From contig JAJEKV010000132.1 in the NCBI GenBank assembly GCA_021234155.1, positions 1,364,001 to 1,428,000 on the forward strand: 64,000 nt of DNA, in the 5' to 3' direction. The stretch is from Isoetes taiwanensis. Taxonomy: Eukaryota; Streptophyta; Lycopodiopsida; Isoetales; Isoetaceae. The notes under the pieces were generated by a model. That model was not told the origin of the DNA. It worked only from the letters and a program-made list of their open reading frames with translations, and ran no database searches. The position numbers were made by a program, and so were the translations under genes. Below are positions 22,500 through 35,109 of the stretch, one piece after another; within the stretch, counting starts at the first letter, position 1, and every line of letters begins with the position of its first letter.

Positions 22500-24280
22500 T
22501 AAATAGCCCTTTGGGAATCGAACCCAAATAGATCCAATCAGGATATGATACTATACAAATCTTACATCATATGCATTACAAGCACATGCTAACAAATTAT
22601 TTCTCAAAAGCCATATAAAAGTTGTTCATCCAACTAGAGCACTTCCAAATGTTATTAAGAAAAAAAACATTTAAATCTGGACTATTTCCACCTAGTGAAG
22701 AATGCTAGACCTAGTTTTACATTTAAAAAAAAATTGCATATACTAATAGTATTACAGAACACAAGAGAAAAGAAAAGTTGTTGGAGAAACCCAATGTAAC
22801 GTAAAATAGACTATGCAAAGGCCAAACAAAGGGGACAACCGATAGAGAAGGTAAAAACTCGCCGACCTGTTGCAGAGCGCCCCAACGCATCAACCAAGGA
22901 GCTCCTCCTGCTCAAACGAGAAAAAACAATGCTTTAATGTATGAAATAAAGAAAACAAAGATAAGACTTTAGATTTTATGAACTACTTCAAAATAAATAT
23001 CGAAGAGTAGTCTACCTTGAAGCTCGTGACTAAATATCCCACCGATATGCTAGGTAGCTTTTTATCGCAAAGCATGCGTAAACAAAACATAAGAAGAAAA
23101 AGGAAAGCACATAAGAAGAAAAAGGAAAGCTCGAATATGCTTCATCCGCCTTATCCGCCATACCTTCATAGAGTACTCCATCATAGCAATGATCTAGCAC
23201 TTCAAACATTAAGACAATCCGATTATGGAAAATAAACAAAGGGCTTAGCATTAACCCAACATTAAAAAGCTGATATTCATCCGTAATCGCACCAACTTCA
23301 TCACTGCTTCTGCGTCTCTGCTCACAATCTGCAAAAAAATCTTAAACCTTATCGACTGCTGAAGAAGGATGATGGATGGCGGAGATCAAGAGTACTGCGC
23401 AAGTCTTCTCCGCCTGCATCCTCCGCCTTCTTCCTCGCCTGCATCTTCTCAGAGTTCTCGCAAGATCAAGAGTACACGGGGAACAAAAATTAGAAAGGCC
23501 CAACAAGAACTCTGGTGATGCCGGCTAGTTGCACAACAAAAATCAAACACAAGTAAAGGAAAGGAAATAGAGAAATAATCAGGCCTGAACAGAAAGGAAA
23601 TAGAAAACTAGGGGAGCCGCAAAGGAGAAGAGGACCGGAGTTGGACTGTTGGAGCCGCTGGAGCCAGGGAGCCGGAGTTGGATCCGCCATTGGGGCTGAG
23701 TTGGAGCCAGGCTGCTGGGGGCCGGAGTTGGATCCGCAGGCGCTTCTTTTCAAATAGGGTTTAGTTTTGAATAGAGTTAGATAAGATAAAAAAAAAAAAG
23801 ACAATAAAGACATGCTTTTCAAATTTATCCCGCGGATGGGAGGGCGGGATAATAATTTGAACTAAAGCCCTAAGTTATTGGTTATTTGTGGGAATTTAGC
23901 CTATTGCTTATTTGTGGGCTATGTAAGTAACTAGAGAAAATGCCACGTGGCGTGCATTTAAGATGGCCGAGACAAACTATTGATAGGGCATTTTGTATGT
24001 ATTTGCTGGATTTTTTTGCTTTTAAAGCTGGAAAATTGTCAAAAATATTTCGACTTGTCTAGAATTTCAAAAAATGGGTGGATTTTTCAGGGCCAAGCCC
24101 CCATTTTAGAACCATAGCCTCAATGTGCTTTCCAAATTTCATTTTGTTATTCAAAACTTTGTCACTCGTTATATGTATGGTTAGTGGCATTGCATAATTT
24201 TATCTAGTGGAAATTTTAAATGCACTTCAATTCTACATGCTATGAGTTTTGGATATACTTATACCTAAAGTTTAGGTGCT
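22500..24280. other. Unassigned region, unit 1
   Basis: No gene was recognised. A minus-strand ORF at 23490-23822 (110 codons) is kept nearly unchanged in unit 2 (37804-38136), but it is Ser/Pro/Gly-rich from short GGAGCC repeats and has no family resemblance. Several AG/GT pairs on the minus strand near 22980-23340 hint at exons of a decayed gene. A GGGTTCGATTCCC T-arm-like stretch at 22508-22525 lacks a matching acceptor stem. Confidence 0.4.
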
Positions 24281-24282
24281 TA

Positions 24283-24300
24283 GGGTGCATCCCCATTAGG
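24283..24300. mobile_element. Possible solo Tourist-type TIR
   Basis: GGGTGCATCCCCATTAGG differs from the TIR of the MITE at 12580 by one internal base and an end base. It is preceded by TTA. No matching right end was found downstream, so it may be a remnant or mark an element whose other end was lost. Unit 2 has it near 38596. Confidence 0.3.
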
Positions 24301-24560
24301 CCGTTATCCCGGCTTGAAGCCCAAAGGCATTTTTGGACTTTCCAAAAAAATTTCAAGGAATTGTAAAAATGTGACGTGTGCCAATGAGTTGTCATATATC
24401 TCGTGTGCCACTATTCCAATCTGCATTGCCACTCTGCATCAATGATAGTCATTTCAAATATCAGTAAAAAATGTTGAAAAACACTCAAGATATCATCATT
24501 TGGGTGTGCATAACTTTCTCCGCCATAGGGATGTGCAATAGCCAAATTTTCTGTCCACTT

Positions 24561-26040
24561 GGCTCAAACATGCCATCTAGGCTGAAACATACCACCAAGG
24601 TGGCTCCAACATGCCACACCGGCTCTAGCATGCCACGCGGGCTCCAACATGCCACCTAGGCTCAAACATGGAAGGTGGCTCAAACATGCCACGGTAGGCT
24701 CAACATGCCACCTAGGGCTCCAACAAGCCAAGGTGGCTCAAACATGCCACCTAAGCTCCAACTTGCCAAGGTGGCTCAAACATGGGAAGGTCGTGGGCTC
24801 AAACATGCCACCTAGATTCAACATGCCACCTAGGCTCAAACATGCCAAGGTGGTTCACAACATGCCACCTAGGGCTCCAACATGCCAAGGCGGGAGCCAA
24901 GCATGCCACCTAGGCTCAAACATGCCAAGGTGGCACAAACATGCCACGATGGCTCAAACATGCCACGCTGGCCCAACATGCCAAGGTGGCTCAAACATGC
25001 CATGTGGGCTCCAACATGCCAAGGTCGCCAAACATGCCACCTAGGTCAAACATGCCATTCTGGTCCAACATGCCAAGGTGGCTCCAACATGCCACCTAGG
25101 CTAAAACATGCCAAGTTGGCTCAAACATGCCACGCGGCCTCCAACATGCCACCTAGGCTCCAACATGCCAAGGTGGCTCAAACATGCCATGCGGATCTAA
25201 CATGCCACCTAGGTTTCCAACATGCCACCTAGGCTCAAACATGCCAAGGAAAGCTCAAACATGCCACCCAGGCTAAGGTGGTTTAAACATGCCACCTAGG
25301 CTTCAACATGCCAAGGTGGCTTAAACATGCCAACGTGGCTCAAATATGCCACGCAGGCTCCAACATGCCACCTAGGCTCCAACATGCCAAGGTGTCTCAA
25401 ACATGCCACCTAGGCTCCAACATGCCAAGGTGGCTCGAACATGCCAACCGACTCCAACATGCCATCTATGCCAAGGTGGCTCAAACATGCCACGCGGGCT
25501 CCAACATGCCAAGGAGGCTCCAACATGCCACCTAGGCTCCAACATGCCACCTAGGCTCCAACATGCCAAGGTGGTTTCAAAACATGCCACCCCTAGGCAC
25601 CAACATGCCAAGGTGGCTCAAACATGCCACGTGGACTCCAACATGCCACCTAAGCTCCTACATGCCAAGGTGGCTCAAACATGCCACGCAGGCTCCAACA
25701 TGCCTCCTAGGCTCCAACATGCCAAGGTGGCTCAAACATGCCAAGGTGGCTCCAACATGCCACCTAGGCTCCAACATGCCAATATGGCTCGTGCATGCCA
25801 ATCCGGGCTCAAACATGCCACCCAGGGCTCCAACATGACAAGGTGGCTCAAACATGCCAAGGTGGCTCAAACATGCCAATGCACAAGGTGGCTCAAACAT
25901 GCCAAGGTGGCTCAAACATGCGCCGGACTCCAACATGCCATGGGGATCCAACATGCCAAGGTGGCTCAAACATGCCACCTAGGCTCAAACATGCCAAGGT
26001 GGCTCCAACATGCCACGCGGGATGCAACATGCCACCTAGG
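24561..26040 (+). repeat. 19-bp minisatellite array, forward, unit 1
   Basis: About 1.48 kb of two alternating 19-bp monomers, TCAAACATGCCAAGGTGGC and TCCAACATGCCACCTAGGC, with variants carrying CACGTGG, CACGCGG or CATGCGG. There are roughly 75-80 copies. Because 19 bp cycles through the three frames every 57 bp and stops are rare, long ORFs appear on both strands; they are not genes. CCTAGG and CATG palindromes occur in most copies. The unit 2 array (38876-40368) is similar but differs in several monomers. Confidence 0.95.
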
Positions 26041-27020
26041 CAACACACAGGATTTACATTTCGGAAGCCATATCCTAGTCAGATTCGACCAGGATCTTGC
26101 ATAATGTCATCGCGTAGAGGAAGGGTGTTGATGCCTTTTGGAAGCAGTTCGCCCCAAAGGTCCTCTCCCAAAGGCCGTTGGCCATGGATGGGCAACTCTC
26201 CCACTCCGGAACTATAAACTGACTCTGCCAATGGACTCAAAACATCGACATTACCCTCGAGACCAAGTTTCGTGGGCGGAAAGACCACCCTTTCTCCAAG
26301 AAGCGCCGAGGTAGCTCATGTCCAACAAGTTCGTAGTCAATTGGCCTAAGAGATGGGTGTGGAATACTACCATGTAGAGGTTCGTGTTTCTTTTGTTGCC
26401 ATAAATGACCGTGTGACTTGGTCCCTAGGGTAAATTTGCCATTCCGGACGACATGGCGAAGTCAAATCTCCATTCCGAAGCCTTTGTACTGCTCGAACGA
26501 CAAAACACTTGGGTTCCTACACGGTCGACCGCAGGACGCTTCGCGGTTTGATAAGTTCTCCCGGACGGATCTTGGATTTTTTTGAATTTGCTCGAAGCAG
26601 GTTACTTGAACGGTGGATTCAACAGTCAGATAGGGAAATCGAGCTTCAGGAAGGGGGCATTGGCATTTGCCCTCTCGGAGGATCGTTGGAAGGAAAGGCT
26701 GCCTCCGCAACCTTTTTGCAGTCCGTCTCCTGGGGTCTGGCCTCTCCCCTCTGGTGAGGAAGCCGCGCAAAGTCCTGGCCTGATTCGATTTGGGGAAGGG
26801 TGTCAGCGCTTTAAGTTCTTCAAGATCCCTCTATTCTATCCCTTGCCAAACTCCTCTACCAAAAATTCCAAAGGTTATCATATTCCTTGCATAAAGTCCT
26901 AGTCATCATGTCCACATCACCACCATCTAGCCATGTCAATCAAAATTTGCCAATATCACCTAATGAAAAGACCAAAGATGGACATCTTTTCATTTTTGGC
27001 CTAATTAAAACTTGGCCTTG
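26041..27020. other. Core between opposed minisatellite arrays, unit 1
   Basis: This ~1-kb unique segment separates the forward array from the start of an inverted array. A 69-codon minus-strand frame (26079-26288, including VDVLSPLAESVYSSGVGELP) is identical in unit 2 (40397-40606), and other short frames follow at 26462-26770. I cannot assign them to a family. The composition suggests an old coding or retroelement relic. Confidence 0.45.
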
Positions 27021-27110
27021 CTTAGTTGGCATATTGGTGCCTAGATGGCATATTGGTGTGTAGATGGCATGTTGGTGCCTAGATGGCATATTGGTGTGTA
27101 GATGGCATGT
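27021..27110 (-). repeat. Start of inverted minisatellite array, cut short, unit 1
   Basis: About four 19-bp units such as GGCATATTGGTGCCTAGAT are reverse-complement relatives of the forward monomer. The array stops at the duplication junction. In unit 2 the same start continues for more than 1.1 kb. Confidence 0.8.
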
Positions 27111-27351
27111 GTCCTCTTTCTGATTCCGTTTGTCTTCTTCCTCACAACTGGCCAAAACGCATCACAGGTGCAATAGGAATCGTGGTCTTCAGAAACCCGC
27201 AACTGGGACCGTGAAATCGGTGCATAGAATTGCCGGTGCTGGTTAATGGGAATACACCCTAACGCTCCTTTTAGGGAAAGAAACGGAAACGAAAATTACT
27301 TTCTTGCCGGATTATTGTTTTCCCGGTTCCAAAATTTCGCTTTTCGGCCGG

Positions 27352-27417
27352 ATTTTGATGTCCACAGTCACTGGAAAAAAGAGGACACACCCACTCAAAC
27401 ACATTTTAAGTAAGTAG
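27352..27417 (-). mobile_element. Helitron II 5' end, copied in unit 2
   Basis: The 5' terminus TCTACTTACTTAAAATGTG and the adjacent ~60 bp recur here next to the second SELENOF-like gene. The rest of the Helitron is absent because the duplication starts inside it. This is a copy of one insertion, not a separate one. Confidence 0.7.
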
Positions 27418-27429
27418 AAATGTGCTTCA

Positions 27430-28486
27430 CTAGGATGGAGAATGCCGCTTTACCTTCTCGCTTAAAATTGCTCAATATGTTCGGGCCTTCCAATTGTCAA
27501 TTTCAAGCAGAGCACATGTAGAACTTGCTCAAGCCACACAATAAAATGCTTATAACTTCTCACGTAAACACAAAAATAGCAACCCTTAGACTCACATTCT
27601 CTAAAATTATTTGTTTTCAAGATTGTCTTTTGCGCTTTATCATATATTCACTTGACACAAGAGGGTCAATACAATCTCATCCTTCCATTAGTGCGTGATC
27701 GATTTAATTGTTAGACATCAAAGCAGAGAAACCGAAAGTAACAATATGTCGAAGAGTAAATTCAAGGTTTGGGATACAACCCGATGGTTTTCTTTGACGT
27801 TGCTTTGAGTGTCCTTCATAATTAGCTTGGAGATGAACCAAACCGATATTGAACAAGAATCGCTGGAAATTTAGATATCTTTTCCTCGATAAATGTTTGC
27901 ACATAAGGATAAAATATTAATTTCCTCATGCACACCTCCAGTGATGCTCCGCCATATGTTACCTGAGCGAAATAAAAATCATATGGTTTATCTTATCTAG
28001 TTATAAGAGTACAATGAAGCCAGTTATATTCTCATAGTATACCCTACTAGTGAACTCTTCCGACTCTTGAGCACGATTTCTCGCAACCGTCCCACTCAAG
28101 CTCTGGATTTTTCAATCTTCCCAATTAATCCATGCATTTCATAACGAAAAATATCATTCTACTAGCTATCCTGATGTACAACTACAAAATTACTTATGCA
28201 GGATCTACAAAATCCAAACATATTGCTTCTTACAAATGTGTTCAAACTAGCGAAGAAGGAAATGTAAGAAGGAAAGGAATAAGAAAAAGAAACCTTCATC
28301 CTTAACGATGTCAGCTAAGACATCGCAGTCAGAGCAAATGGCAAGACCCGTAAAATCCAAAGATTGGCATGTCTTTGCATCGGCAACATCGGTTCCATGG
28401 ATCGGAACGGAGCAGATAAAACCTAACCCTAAAACTAGAAGCAGGAATGGCACAGCCATGCTCCACAGTTGGCGGATTGCGTGCAT
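27430..28486 (-). CDS. SELENOF/Sep15-like ER protein gene, unit 2 copy
   Basis: Same four-exon plan as unit 1. Exon 1 (28486-28294) is clean here: MHAIRQLWSMAVPFLLLVLG opens a hydrophobic signal peptide, followed by CQSLDFTGLAICSDC and DVLADIVKDE, with the donor after GATGAAG. Exon 2 (28102-28043) has lost its LELCCRN reading through changes at CTG/CAG sites. Exon 3 (27962 to about 27781) keeps ASLEVCMRKLIFYPYVQTF but shares the one-base frame break before KLIMKD. Exon 4 (about 27503-27430) is damaged where unit 1 reads IDNWKTEHIEQFL. Each unit is thus intact where the other is broken, so a composite view supports one functional gene. Confidence 0.8.
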
Positions 28487-29855
28487 TTTTCTGCTTTGCC
28501 CGCTTGTTCTTCCGGCACCCTCCTTTACAAATAAGAAACGAAGAGAACCTAAAGCCACAAATGATTTGCAACCAGTGTCCTTAAAAATCTACAAACAGCT
28601 AAAGAATTAATCTTGAGGAAACGAAATGTTTACAAAGTGGCCACAAAAAGTCCTTAGTCGAACTCGGAAAGGGGATGAAATCTGCAGAAGGAAAAATTCC
28701 GGAAACAAAACGGAACCCAAAGGCATCAGAAATTCTTCGCACAAAACTCAAGAAAATTTTTGCCGTCAGCTTATCAGGTGCTCATTCTCTATAAATACAC
28801 TTACCGGCAGAAAGAAGCCAAGCAAAAAAGCTGAACAAATGCACCGGCAGAAAGAAACCAACTAAAAAAGCTGAACAAATGCGAAAGGAAACTGAGGCGG
28901 ATTTGAGAAACCGGCATTCATTTTCTATTTTTTTACTTTGGATCCGATTAACCACCAAGATGGAAACCATTCAAATATAACAACTCTGCTACAAACTTCG
29001 CCAAGCAAAGATACTGAAAATTAATCTGCCCAATATGAAGGAGCGCCAACTATTTCGTCCAAACGAAATCGCCATACCCGGAAGCACAGTGAGCTCCACC
29101 ATCGCCGCCATTTCACAGACACGAAGAAATAAAAAGAGGAACTAGCAGTAAGGCAGGCTTGAGGAATGGGTTGGGTTGGTTACAGAGTTGATGGAGGTTG
29201 GAGGAGGGAGGGAAATGGTTGGAATGGTTGCAGAGTTGGCGGAGGGAAGGAAACTATGGGTAGATGAAGAAAAAAAAACATACATTACTACGTTTTGGCC
29301 TTCCTAAATTCTCTGTTTGTTGCAATTCATTGAAACCATATACACTAAGTAAGGTTATTTTTTAAGTCGAAATCAAAACTGGACTAGATAGATTGACATC
29401 ATTGGGACCACAAGCATGGCATGTTCACTTACAACAAATATATTGCAATAAAATTTTTACCTTGCCATTTCAAATTGTTTCATCAGAAGATAAGGTTAAT
29501 TATGCATCATGGCAATTTTCTCACCTTTAAAAAGGGATGGTGCATATGTGACAACTTAAATACCAATAGTAATAATTGCACAAGTTAAAACTAGAGATAG
29601 ATATGATTCACTCTAGGTTAGGCAACAGTGAAATTAGTTCAGCCCAATGTCAACATCCGAGTTTCCATGATCGCAAACATATTACTTGTTAATTAGAACC
29701 ATAATGTCCTCTGTAATTTCTCAATATTCGTTATATGCTTTATAACCACCAAGTTGTCGTCACCATTCTTCTGTGTGGGGAATAGACTTGTGGTTTTATA
29801 CTGGCATCTATGAGGTGTGTTATGATGCATTTGGTACCCACTCTTCATAAACTAC
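28487..29855. other. Upstream region of the unit 2 SELENOF-like gene
   Basis: Equivalent to 14203-15580. It should hold the promoter and 5' UTR of the minus-strand gene. No other feature was recognised, and the ORFs are short and differ between the two units. Confidence 0.35.
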
Positions 29856-29924
29856 GAAGCTAAGTTTGACAAATAAACCAGGAGAAGCCTAATTTCTAGA
29901 TTCAATATGTAGCATAATAACAGG

Positions 29925-32900
29925 AATAGAATAGAATAGAATAGAATAGAATAGAATAGAATAGAATAGAATAGAATAGAATAGAATGAGAATGAGAATG
30001 AGAATGAGAATGAGAATGAGAATGAGAATGAGAATGAGAATGAGAATGAGAATGAGAATGAGAATGAGAATGAGAATGATTTTTTATCGTCCACTGAGGC
30101 CAATCGGCCTATGGGACCCATAAGGAGCGCAGCAAACTTATTACTGTCCGGTTAAAACCCCTCACCCGGGGTTTTCGAGGGAAAACCGCGGCGAATAAGA
30201 ATGCCGTCAAACCGCATAAGTATACATCAATGTTTATATACATGTCAAGTGTGCCCGAGGACATAGCCGATCTCGCATGTCCATAACCTCCTCGAAGATA
30301 TGATCCCAAAGACCTGCACGGATGCCGTGCTCAATGTCACATGTAACGGCTGGCCAGCCCCACCAACTCAAAGATATCGTGTCCGAATTTGATCATATGC
30401 TGGGCAACTTTGAAGGGTATGAGATTCATCCTCAATGACTCCCATTTGGCGGCATTGACAGAGGCCCGGCCCCGGCGCGGGCTCACCAATCCATCCCGCC
30501 TCGCCTCAATTCAAGATGATGTGCCCTCGCGCGTAATGGAGGCAATGAGTCCGCCTTTTCATGGGCAAGGGGGGCACGCCAGCATTAAGGGCCTCGCTCC
30601 AATGTGGGATTTATGTGGCGCCGGTAGTGTGTTGTCTTGACTGCTCAAGGGCATTAGCATCCCAAAGCTTGCCGAGGAAGCAATCGCCAAGATATTGCCT
30701 CAAGCTATGGCGACCGCCTCTGCTTGCACATGTATGCACCTGTGCTCCCGCACATTCCATCTAGCCAACCATTGAGCTCTCTTTTCCCTCCAGCAGACCT
30801 TGAGGGCGCTGCGGGGCTCCATTGCCATGATATAAGCCGCTTTAGGGAGACGAGCATCGCCCACATTGACCACCTTCGAAAATAGACAATGGCGATCAAG
30901 GGCCGCCCTCTTGAAGAGGCAAGAATCTGCCTCCCCGCAGTAGAATTTGATATGGGACCGTGGACTTCACCCCTAGTGCTCGCACTAAAAAGGCTTTACG
31001 GACCTGCTCCAAGTCATTCCAAGTAGCAAGTGATACTACCGGGCCCCATACTTCCACCCCGTGATAAAAGCACAGGCTCCACTAAGACCTTGAACAAAGG
31101 GGCGGATCGATGGGCCCAATCATACAACTCCGCTCTATGACTATTGTTTTGCATTGCATATAGTGCCTTCCACCTGCCACACTGAAAGCCCGCATGGATG
31201 TGTCCTGCATAGTAGAAGGAAACTCCACTCCCAAATATTTGTATGTGGATGCAACTTCCACATTTTGGCCTCAGAATCGGCGAGGGGACCCCTACCGACG
31301 GAAGATGATATGAAAACCACCTTAGTCTTGGCCGTTGACGCCAGATATCGGCGCCAAGGTGAATGTGTCCGTGGCATCGGTGATTCTCGCTGGTGTGTAA
31401 GCTAGAGGTCCACATCATCAGCATATATTAACCGCCCTCGATGATCCGATAGAGAAGGTGAGCTCCATCGCCCCATTATCGCCAGCCCAATTGATCAATG
31501 TAAAGCCCAAACAATGTTGGGGAGAGAGGGCATCCCCGACGAAACCCCGAGATCGCTATCAAATGGTTGGCTTGTTCCGCCGCAACCAACCCGAAGCATC
31601 TTTTCGTGATAGCCCGCCTTAATCGCATTCGCGAAATCTGGGCAGGAACCCCCAGCTTGTTGCGCCTTTTGCCCATAGTTTTTCCCCGAAGGCACGTTGT
31701 CAAACGCCTTCGCAAAAATCCACAAAGCAACAATATAGATCCCGACGGTTTCCTTCGTCGGCTTTCAATCGAGTTTGCAACGGAAGATGTGGTCAATGGT
31801 TGAGTGCCGGTCCAATCCTCGCCCGGGTGAGGGCCCGCGACTTTCGCCGCCGCCTCAAATCCAATCGCCGCCGAGAATCCCAAAGAAGCAATTTTGCAAA
31901 ACACCGAATCCCGACCATGATTGTTCGATAACTGGTCAAGCAAGCAGGGTCACCCCGCCTTATATATGGGAACAACTCGCTATTGGTCCATCGCAGCCGA
32001 AACCTTCCTGTAATGCCTTGTTGAACAAGGCGGTCAAGATCGGTATTATGGACGGCCCCGCCCACTTAAGCAATTCTGCCTGCATGCCATTCAAGTCCGG
32101 GGCTTTCCCATTGGCAAGACGCCGCAAGCCTTGTTCCACGTCCGACTGCGGATTTCCAAAGATCGGGCCTTCTTGCAAGGGTAATGCCGCCAAGGGGGCG
32201 CCACCTTGTGGAACCCGGCCAAACCACGCGGCATCAATGGGAGGGGGCGATTTTTTACCCTTTTGTATGTATACTAGGGGTCATAGGGGTTTTGGGATGT
32301 TCTTCTAGTTGTAAAAACCATACAAAAAAGGGGTCAAATTTGCCTATCGAAAACACGTATACTAGGGGTTTTCGCTACCCTATGCACGCAGTGGCATATC
32401 CCTTATAAAGAAGGTGGATCCCCGAATGCCGCATGTGCACCCCGAGGGTCATATAGTCGCGGCAAAGTATTGTTCCACCGCCGGGAGTGATATTCCCTAT
32501 AGGTCGTGACCGCTTTCTAAGAACCCTTCGCCGGCCCCCGGATGACGCTCCGTGAGGTAAAACATTTCCCTTTGATGCGCCGCAATGGACCCGGCTTTGC
32601 TTTAAGGAAGATGCTGTAACGCCCGACCGCATGTGGGCGAAAGTGGTCTGCGGACTTGGCGAGCCGTTTGTGTTCCTTGCACTCGTGATCAAACCATTGA
32701 TTACGGGAAGGTTGTGTTCCCGGAGGTCCGTCCGCGGCGGCTTATCCCAAAAGCACCTCTCGCGCCAAGTAGCCCTAAGCACATCGGGCCACCGGCCCCG
32801 CCTCGCTGCTCTAGTGTAGGATATTGCAAAATTTCGCCGTGTCATCTATAAGCATCCGCATAAGCCCCGTGATGTTCATAATCCAATCGCAGCACTGAGG

Positions 32901-33135
32901 CATGTGAGGAGTTGTTGCACGGGGTTCGCATAACCCGCCAAGCCAACTTCAAGTAAAGTGGTAAGTGGTCCGAGTCGATCTCTTCATCCCTATTAGCCGC
33001 TCCCACCGAAAGTGCTTGACGACATGCATATCCCCGCCGTGCACCAAAGACATAGTCCACCACACTAGATCCGCCCCGGTTTTCCCTCGCCACAAGTGCT
33101 CTTTGGCGAGTGGAAGGCCACCGCTAGTCCATTGC
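29925..33135 (-). mobile_element. LINE A, unit 2 copy
   Basis: Colinear with 15650-18850, with a GAATA then GAATGA tail at 29925-30080. The left target-site copy is at 29856-29924. The 5' truncation point within the endonuclease is the same, so this derives from the same insertion. Confidence 0.85.
30705..33093 (-). pseudogene. LINE A ORF2 relic, unit 2
   Basis: Same domains as in unit 1. The endonuclease end is longer in one frame here and reads SSVVDYVFGARRGYACRQAL with EEIDSDHLPLYLKLAW. The RT fingers read VEQGLRRLANGKAPDLNGMQ near 32140. The catalytic YADDVDL box is intact near 31411-31425, where unit 1 has lost a base. VLVEPVLLSRGG near 31070 shows a local break at the LLYG motif that is whole in unit 1. 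The two units complement each other's breaks. Confidence 0.82.
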
Positions 33136-33136
33136 G

Positions 33137-33840
33137 ATAGAATAGAATAGAATATGATTTTATCGCCCACGAGACCAACCGCCTATGGGACCCAAGTACA
33201 AAGAGAGAGCAAAGAAGCGATACTACCGTGATTTAAAAACCCTCACCAAGGGTTTTCGGGAAAAACCTTAGTAGCAATAAGGATGCCGACATACCGCATG
33301 CTTATATACATAATCACAAGTACAAATTGAGGTTAATGTTGGACCCAGGGGGACATAACCGAAGTCCGCTGTATCCATTACCTCCCTGAGGTACGATCCC
33401 AACAAGCCTACAGAGGCCATGCTCTCGGGTAGCTCATGCAGGGCCCCGATGGGGCACAACTAACCGAGCATACCGAGCCCGGATATGCTCAGACACGGAC
33501 AGCCCGGAGGGCATGACTTTCATCCTCAATGGCGCCCCTCGCTGACAAAGACCGAAAGACTCGCCCTCACGCAGCCCCAATCCATCTCCCCGCCTCAATG
33601 CGGAGGTGGTGTGCACCTGCGGGGGAAATGGAAGCAATCACCCCAGCTTTTCATGGGTAGATGGGTGCGCAGTAGTGGTGTGGGCCCCTCGTGGAGCATG
33701 GGATTAACTCGCCGGCGATAATTTGCCACCTTGACATGTGACAGGGCCTCTCAGATCCCAAAGCTTGGCCATGAAGCAAGCATCCAAGCACGCTTCAAGG
33801 CAGCGTTCCTTCAAGCAGTATGCACCGGTCCACATCCGGG
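33137..33840 (-). mobile_element. LINE B, unit 2 copy
   Basis: Starts with a GAATA tail at about 33137 and ends at the right target-site copy (33841). That copy differs from unit 1 by a short deletion at CCAGGAGAAG (CCGAGAAG here) and at its end. Confidence 0.78.
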
Positions 33841-34661
33841 GAAGCTAAGTTTGACAAATAAACCGAGAAGCCTAATTTCTAGATTCAATATGTAGCATAA
33901 TAATGTGGGGTTTTCTTTTGTGTTTTTGTATGCTTTTCACTAAGGTTTTCCTATGATTTCCTCGATGTATTCAAATGGATGTACTAATGCATACATCTAG
34001 AGTGCACCATTTCTGAGCCATTGGTTTTAGTCTTTTTTTTTTCAATGGTCAACAACCAATGGCTCACAACAAAAGCCCTTTTTTGTGCGCGTGGTGCATA
34101 ATGGGCACATTAAGGGCCATTGATTTTAGCCTTTTTTTCAATGGTTTCACAACAAAAGCCCTTTTTATGCGGTGGTGCATAATGGGCACATGAAGGGCTT
34201 TGAAGGGCGCATGTAGTGCGCTTTCCCGCGGCAACACATTTCTTATCATAACTTTAATCCGTAGCTCGCTTTGAGATGATTTTTATTGCGTTGGAAAGCT
34301 CTCTCCGAGATCTTTTTGATAGTGGATGATATGAATATGTTTGGTTAAGTTATCTATGCTAAAACAGCTATTTTTCGGCCGGGTTTGGTAGGCTTTCACA
34401 TCCTACCAAATTTATTAATACAGATTGCTTATTGGATATTGTTTTTATGGCTCATTCAATGAAGCTTGCAAAAATTACCATGTATTTTGAGATTTTGAGG
34501 CAGTTATTAAGCAAGTTCCAAGGCTTCTAGATCCTTGTGCTAACAAGCAGAAAAGTTTCCCACTTTAATTCTCACCACAAGAATCCATGGAGGCCAAAGG
34601 CTGCTGTTAAATTCTAGTTGCAAAATGTTTGTGTATAGGTGTTGCAAACTTTATGACTTTT

Positions 34662-34848
34662 AGAATAGAATAGAATAGAATAGAATAGTTTTTTATCGTC
34701 CAATCGAGACCAATCGCCTATGGGACCCGGGGAGGAGCCCTTGAGAAACTTATTACCGTCCGGGTTAAAAACCCTCACTCAAGGGTTTTCGAGGGAAAAT
34801 CGTAAGCAAAAGAATAAGAATGTCAAAGCAAACCGCATAAGTATACAT
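34662..34848 (-). mobile_element. LINE C, unit 2 copy
   Basis: GAATA tail followed by the conserved 3' block with GCCTATGGGACCC. Equivalent to 20369-20554. Confidence 0.78.
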
Positions 34849-35109
34849 CATCATGAAATAAATGTGTATGAATAATGGGATCAATCTGCTCTATCTTTAT
34901 GGTAACTTTTACTTATGTTCTATTTGTTTTATTGTGATCAAATTCAAAAGCTACAGGTGATGAAAGCCTCAAATGAATTCTAGTTTTTTTCTGCTTTGAA
35001 TTCTAAAATTTTTGTCATACCGGGAGGGGGGGGGAGGGTGATTCTCCCTAAGGCCCCTCAAGGGGCCAAAAAATTTTTTTGCAACATAAACCATTAACAT
35101 CCAACATAT

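Larger units (their letters stand above)
12779..27110 (+). repeat. 14.3-kb direct tandem duplication, unit 1
   Basis: The sequence from GTCCTCTTTCTGATTCCG at about 12779 recurs from about 27111 and stays colinear to the minisatellite region, giving two head-to-tail units. Long stretches are identical, for example most of 21240-22500 against 35535-36790. The junction shows only 1-2 nt of possible microhomology. The left breakpoint is inside a MITE and the right one inside a minisatellite array. It may be a real segmental duplication or an unresolved contig overlap. Confidence 0.92.

Noticed and set aside
22503-22575. tRNA gene on the minus strand
   Set aside because: A T-arm-like GGGTTCGATTCCC is present, but no pairing 5' acceptor strand, D-arm or anticodon arm was found at the right distance.
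23490-23822. 110-codon ORF kept in both duplicated units
   Set aside because: Conservation only reflects the recent duplication. The sequence is low-complexity from GGAGCC-type repeats.
24561-26040. CRISPR-like array of short repeats
   Set aside because: There are no unique spacers of constant length. The units are contiguous 19-bp monomers and the genome is plant nuclear.
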